Assembly (NCBI GenBank): GCA_038363925.1
Contig: JAQQWL010000004.1
Location: forward strand, 1,364,001-1,428,000
Origin: Apiospora phragmitis
Lineage: Eukaryota; Ascomycota; Sordariomycetes; Amphisphaeriales; Apiosporaceae
Direction of reading: 5' to 3'
DNA: 64,000 nt
Position numbers and translations under genes: made by a program. The notes beneath the pieces were generated by a model. It had not been told where the DNA came from, did no database searches, and saw only the letters and a program-made list of their open reading frames with translations. This document shows positions 59,701-64,000 of the stretch, one piece after another. Every line of letters starts with the position of its first letter. Position 1 is the first letter of the stretch.

Positions 59701-59895
59701 ACCCCATGTTTGTGGATTAATAAGATTAGCAGCATGCGGCCCAAAAATCAGACCGCAAAGCGTAGCTACAGTAGCTTCACCAATATACATGCGCTCCTTA
59801 ATAATAGTAGAGCAGAGCATGAAAAGTGATGTGAACCCACCCAGGATGATGTACACCAAGTGCGACTTGGTGACGGACAGATGATCCCACGTCAT
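56782..59895 (-). CDS. NHA1: Plasma-membrane Na+/H+ (K+/H+) antiporter, Nha1/Sod2 type
   Basis: It exports Na+ or K+ in exchange for protons at the plasma membrane. Start ATG at 59895 (MTWDHLSVTKSHLVYIILGG). Exon 1 is 59895-57737, exon 2 57680-56782; the 56-nt intron starts GTGAGT. About ten to twelve membrane segments span roughly residues 12-440. The ion-binding residues of the family are seen: TDP at 143-145 and the ND pair at 176-177 (AESGCNDGMAFP). The long hydrophilic tail of about 580 residues is rich in Ser, Glu and Arg. Two single-base losses break the frame: near 58989-58991 (between VIDLLL and LTYFVYFGTIIPW) and near 56873-56876 (after LGLGETP, before EDSDSDDDDTPRVPP). Corrected length is about 1,019 residues ending EPSPRH. 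Confidence 0.88.
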
Positions 59896-62800
59896 GGCTG
59901 GAGATTATCCGGGGTATTTACCCTCGGGAACTGCGGTTCTTACTTGTTTTTTTTTGTGGAAGAGGAAATCCAACCGTCCAGCTTCGAAGGAGGTTCAATT
60001 CGGCCGCTGGTCGGAAACGGGAGCAAATATGGCTTTACCCCGAGCGTGAGGGATTGGTCGCGGAGCTGTGTTCGAGACCGATGCCACCCGAACAAAAACA
60101 AACCCGCTATTCGCAAACCGATCTCGAGGCATTCAGATCACTATCTTGTGTTGATATCCTACGCGAGAGTGACGGCAGCAGGCAATTGGGAGCCACGGTG
60201 TGAATAGCCAATGGGCTTCGGTGGTGGGAGGGATCGAGATCGCCGCGAAAGAGCGCAATTCGTGCAAGTCGTGTTGTGGTCGTGCGAGCGTAACGAGCTC
60301 AAAGCTAATGACAAGCTTGTTGTTGTTATTGTTGTGGCGAAACAAGCTCTTCCTCTCAGCAGGCGCACAGCTAAGGCGACTGCAGTGATTGGGTTTAGGG
60401 AAGAGAAGCAAAGCCGTGGGTCTGATTTCCTTCCGTAGGCTGTTGAGGTTCGGAAAAGGAAAATAGAAGAAATACCTCTCTACAGGGACGAGAGTTATCA
60501 ACAGCAGGCTGTAAGGGAAGGGAGAAAGAAAAAAAAAGAGCGCCGTCGTGCGCCAAGGCAATGGGAATCTTCTGTCATTTTAAAGTTCCGCCGCGCTTGG
60601 GTATTTCTGACGATGAGCACTTGGGGCGTTGGGAGTAGGGTCCGATGGAAGGATCCAAACAAGCTAAACAAATCGCACAGGGCCGAGGCGGGGACAGTCT
60701 AGGCTTGCACGCCCACTAAAGTCCAGGGGTCCCTTGGTTCTTGGGTGCTGATGGTCGATGGCTGAGCTACATTGGTCGCCAATCGCCACAAAAAACCAAT
60801 ACCCGTACAACATGGGCGCATTCTCGAGTGGGCGCAGGTGGTGAGTGGTGTGTCATGTAGCGAAAAAGTACCTTGAAGGTTCCAGCGACGCCGCTGTTTG
60901 TTGCTGATCAGATAGATAATCTTCTAGTTCGCAAGCCGATGAGCAGATGCATATGATAGCCATTAATGTATGGCGATGATCGCGTAACTTATATCCCCCT
61001 CCCAATGGACCTCGGATCTGATAGACCCTGATTAAATACGTCTACCATTCGTTCTGAAGTCATAAAATTGATTTTTCGAGTAATTATTTATTAGGTACAG
61101 ATTTCTAAGACTATCGGTATATACCTCTAGTATATCTTGAGCGGGAGCACGAGACTTATAAAGCCTTGGAAGCGCCTGGTTCAGTTGATCTCTGGTTCTG
61201 GATGGAGGCTTTTTTTCTGACGGAACATGAAGCTTCAACCTTCTTCAAAGCAATGCAGACCTTGAATTGCGGGGTGATTGATCATTGCCCTTCCCATTCT
61301 CCGACCTGGTGCGATGAGCGTTGAATGACACAAGAAGACTCAGATGACCGCTTGGCAATTACTGAACAAACTGCAGTATACCCGTATGATGTTTCTGGAT
61401 GCGGGAAGGCGCTGGCCAGAAAAGACGGTCGTACCGATAGCACACACATCGATTTCCAACTGACACTGACTAGCTGTGTCGGATAGTGACACAAGCTAGC
61501 GACATTTTTAAGCTTATTCGCGCCCTGCTGTAGGACTCTGCTGTGTGCGCTGTGAGCGGCGGTATCTCAGAAAACACCAGGCCTATCTGCCTGCCTATCG
61601 GCTCCTTGCACGGCACGTGTAACCACCGACTTTTGGCATGGCATTTAGATCGCCAGGCTTCTGAACACTCACTTCTTCATCAAGCACCTCTCCAATATCT
61701 CGGTAGGCAAAAGGAAGCACGCATGTAAAGAACCGCATGTCGTTAGAGATCTGCAAACATGTGAGCAAAATCCATGTCGGTTGCATCTTTCCAAGCAGTT
61801 GATTGGATGGACAGCAGACTCCTACAACAGCAATACATGGCCGTTACTTCGAGGATACCAAGTTCGTCCATTCCATCATGGGTATCTGGAACCCGTTAGA
61901 ACTCTCGAATCACGCTGATGTCTTATCTCGCAGTGCCTGTCGATTGGAAGGTTCGGCTGCACGCAGATTGATTTGACTTTTCCTTTATAGCGTTTCTGGC
62001 TCGCTATTGGGCCTTGCATTAGTGAGCCTCAATTTGCTACCTAACAAGCACGTTTCCGTTTGTTCTTCTTTCCCTCTCCTTTCCCATACCATCGACATCG
62101 TATTTTGGCGTTGGGCATGCTTTCCCCGTGCCCAAACAGACAATAACAGCCGAGCAGGACGATGCAGAGACAAGCACCAGGGTTGTACGTTCGCTCTGTG
62201 GAAATGGCCAAGCTGAGTACAAACAAAGCAAAGCAGGGCATTCAGCTTGTGCCGAAGTTCCGTGGAGTGGTTTCCCGCAGCATTGTAGGCTAGCGCCTTG
62301 GCGGTTCATCCCCAGAGGGTCGGGACCCATAAGATTACGTCGCTTGCTACTGGGGTGCTTTTTCCCTCTCTTTCTCTCTCTGCTAGCAGTGCTCTGTCTA
62401 TCCGACATCTGGCTACCTGTATGTCTACGACAAGTATTTCTCAGTTAATAGTCTGCCAAGCTCGGGATGGCACAAGGACGTCACACGCATCCTCTGCCCG
62501 GAAGGAAGGTGGGCAGGGGGCCGGGTGCAATCTTTCTGTGCGTTTCTTCCTGGGTTGGCAAACGGTCGGCAGGTCGGTCTGCTTGCATGTAAGATTTGGC
62601 CCAGTTGGCGAGATGGGCGATGGCAAGCCAAGCAATGCTCGGCATGAAGAAAATTCCAAAATTCCATCAGCCAAGCTGCTCCCAAGACCGCCCGTCTGCC
62701 TGGGCATTCTCGGCATTGTGGACTGGCGGTCACCCAACCACGGATTACATCGTCATGGACGCAAACAAGCAAGCGAGCGAAGCTTTGCAAAGAGAGAAAA

Positions 62801-64000
62801 AAGCTCAATTCCAAGAGATTCGTTGTTCCCCCAAGCAACTCTTGTCCAAGTCTTGTTCAACTGCTTGATTTACTACTCCGTACAGCCCGGGCATGGGCAG
62901 AAGAAGGCCAAGCTGGACCCGATTTGGTGCATGGATAGACCTAACGAACGGACGGCCGTAGCGTGGGGAAGGGCGTTTGTCGACCAGCCGACCCCCTTCG
63001 TCCAACACCTCCAACTCACGGTCCGGCTCCGGTTGTTTCATTGCCCACCGATGGTGTGGGGGCCAATTTCTCTCCCATTCCACTCGAACTTGTCTTCCTT
63101 GATCTTTCTTGATGACTGCAGCTTTTCAGGTGCAGGTTTAGACAGCCATAACAGGTCACGACCCTCACCGAATCTGTAGGTTTGGGGGGTTCACGGATGT
63201 AGGCCCCGAATGCAGGCCCCGAGTCTACTGCCCGATTCTACCGCAATCAACTAATCCCACCCAATTCAGCGTCTCTGCTACCCGACGCTACACCGAGTTG
63301 CCCTGTGGCCCCCCACGTTGTCTCGCCCGGGAATGCGATTTTGCTGTTGCGGCTCTGGACCTTTACCAGGACTGCACTTTGACTTCTCCGAACGGCTAAG
63401 ATCCCTGCACTTGGCGGGGTGGCATGCCAAATCCTTCCCTTGCATCTGTATTAACGGGTCACATGAGCTTGCATCTGCAGTCATTGGTGTCTTACTGGAA
63501 TCGATCGTATTCGTCCTTGGGACATGTATTCTAGGTTTGTGGCTACGACAATCTTGCTAATCGGTACTTTCTTCTGCAACCTCCCACGTTTGGGTGTTTA
63601 AGCCCATCATTTACAACTTGTCCGGTGATCTCTTTGTCATCCTTGGTGCTTCTTGCCATCTGCCATCCTTGATGTCCTTCTTGCCGTCCTTTTTGCTTAT
63701 GTTTTCGGGTTTGACTTTTTGCGGGCGACGGGCCTTGTACCAATCATCTTCAATCGGACTCGGCTCAGGTTGTTTGCGGAGGACGGCCGAGCAGCTAGAG
63801 AGGGCGGAGTAGGGAGGCGCTGAGCGCTGGCAGACCAAAGCGGCATACCTTGAGGTGTTGGACATGAAGCAGCGTTGGTCTGAGGGTCCACTGTGCCCTC
63901 CTGCTCCTTGCCACCTAGTGCTCAATGTGTCAGTGTCGTTTTTGGTATACTTTTCAGGCTGGCTACCGTGTAGTGTCCACCCCGAAACATGCCCACTGCG
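59896..64000. other. Upstream of antiporter; no supported gene to window end
   Basis: About 4.1 kb. The first 700 bp probably hold the NHA1 promoter and leader. ORFs up to 293 codons (62298-63179, plus) have irregular composition and no motifs or splice pairs, and competing frames of similar length overlap on the other strand. A 68-codon minus frame at 61032-61238, in AT-richer DNA (61030-61150), could be transposon debris but is not diagnosable. Confidence 0.4.

Noticed and set aside
62298..63179. 293-codon plus-strand ORF
   Set aside because: Composition is irregular (Gly/Lys/Pro/His mixture), with no domains and several overlapping ORFs of similar quality on both strands.

Overview
The window looks like a nuclear contig of a filamentous ascomycete (Pezizomycotina, probably Sordariomycetes). 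Genes carry short 54-86 nt introns with GTAAGT/GTGAGT-type donors and CTAAC/CTGAC-like branch points. The products are typical of moulds: Tom22, an Nha1-type Na+/H+ antiporter with a long cytosolic tail, a UstYa-like DUF3328 protein, a PAP2 membrane protein, a fungal-specific transcription factor and an F-box-family-like protein. GC-rich gene segments alternate sharply with extremely TA-rich segments at about 2.4-5.0, 30.2-42.75 and 47.6-49.5 kb. Inside these, degenerate Fot1/pogo-type transposases, a Ty1/copia-type element and a Ty3/gypsy-type element can still be recognised. Their repeats differ almost only by C/T and G/A transitions, the footprint of repeat-induced point mutation (RIP). No tRNA, rRNA or CRISPR array was recognised.

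Layout. 1.9-2.4 kb: end of a small membrane-protein gene, cut by transposon relics (2.4-5.0 kb). 5.0-5.7 kb: a decayed ORF. 8.3-10.6 kb: two-TM protein with a long Glu/Lys/Ala coiled coil. 11.3-12.6 kb: Gln-rich low-complexity protein. 13.7-14.0 kb: small one-TM protein. 14.5-15.4 kb: tandem-RRM protein. 16.4-17.5 kb: F-box/DUF7730-like protein. 19.1-20.3 kb: acidic Asp-repeat protein. 21.7-22.7 kb: UstYa-like protein. 23.6-25.0 kb: PAP2 membrane protein. 28.8-30.1 kb: broken F-box-family-like gene at the edge of the main TE island (30.2-42.75 kb). 43.4-44.6 kb: membrane protein of unknown function. 45.7-47.3 kb: transcription-factor pseudogene. 47.6-49.5 kb: Fot1-like element with both ends. 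49.9-52.0 kb: mitochondrial Fe-S L-serine dehydratase. 53.1-53.8 kb: TOM22. 55.3-55.5 kb: small secreted cysteine-rich peptide. 56.8-59.9 kb: NHA1-type antiporter. 59.9-64 kb: no supported gene.

Two themes tie the window together. First, most of the recognisable genes carry one or two single-base frame breaks, often in C/G homopolymers, between well-preserved coding segments; this is most simply explained by uncorrected indels in the assembly, so protein lengths below are given with those breaks noted. Second, genes next to the RIP-mutated islands carry in-frame stop codons, including CAG-to-TAG type changes expected when RIP leaks out of a repeat. No coherent new multi-gene system was found; the most notable items are the nested TE island with clear termini, the possible RIP leakage, and the six-cysteine secreted peptide.
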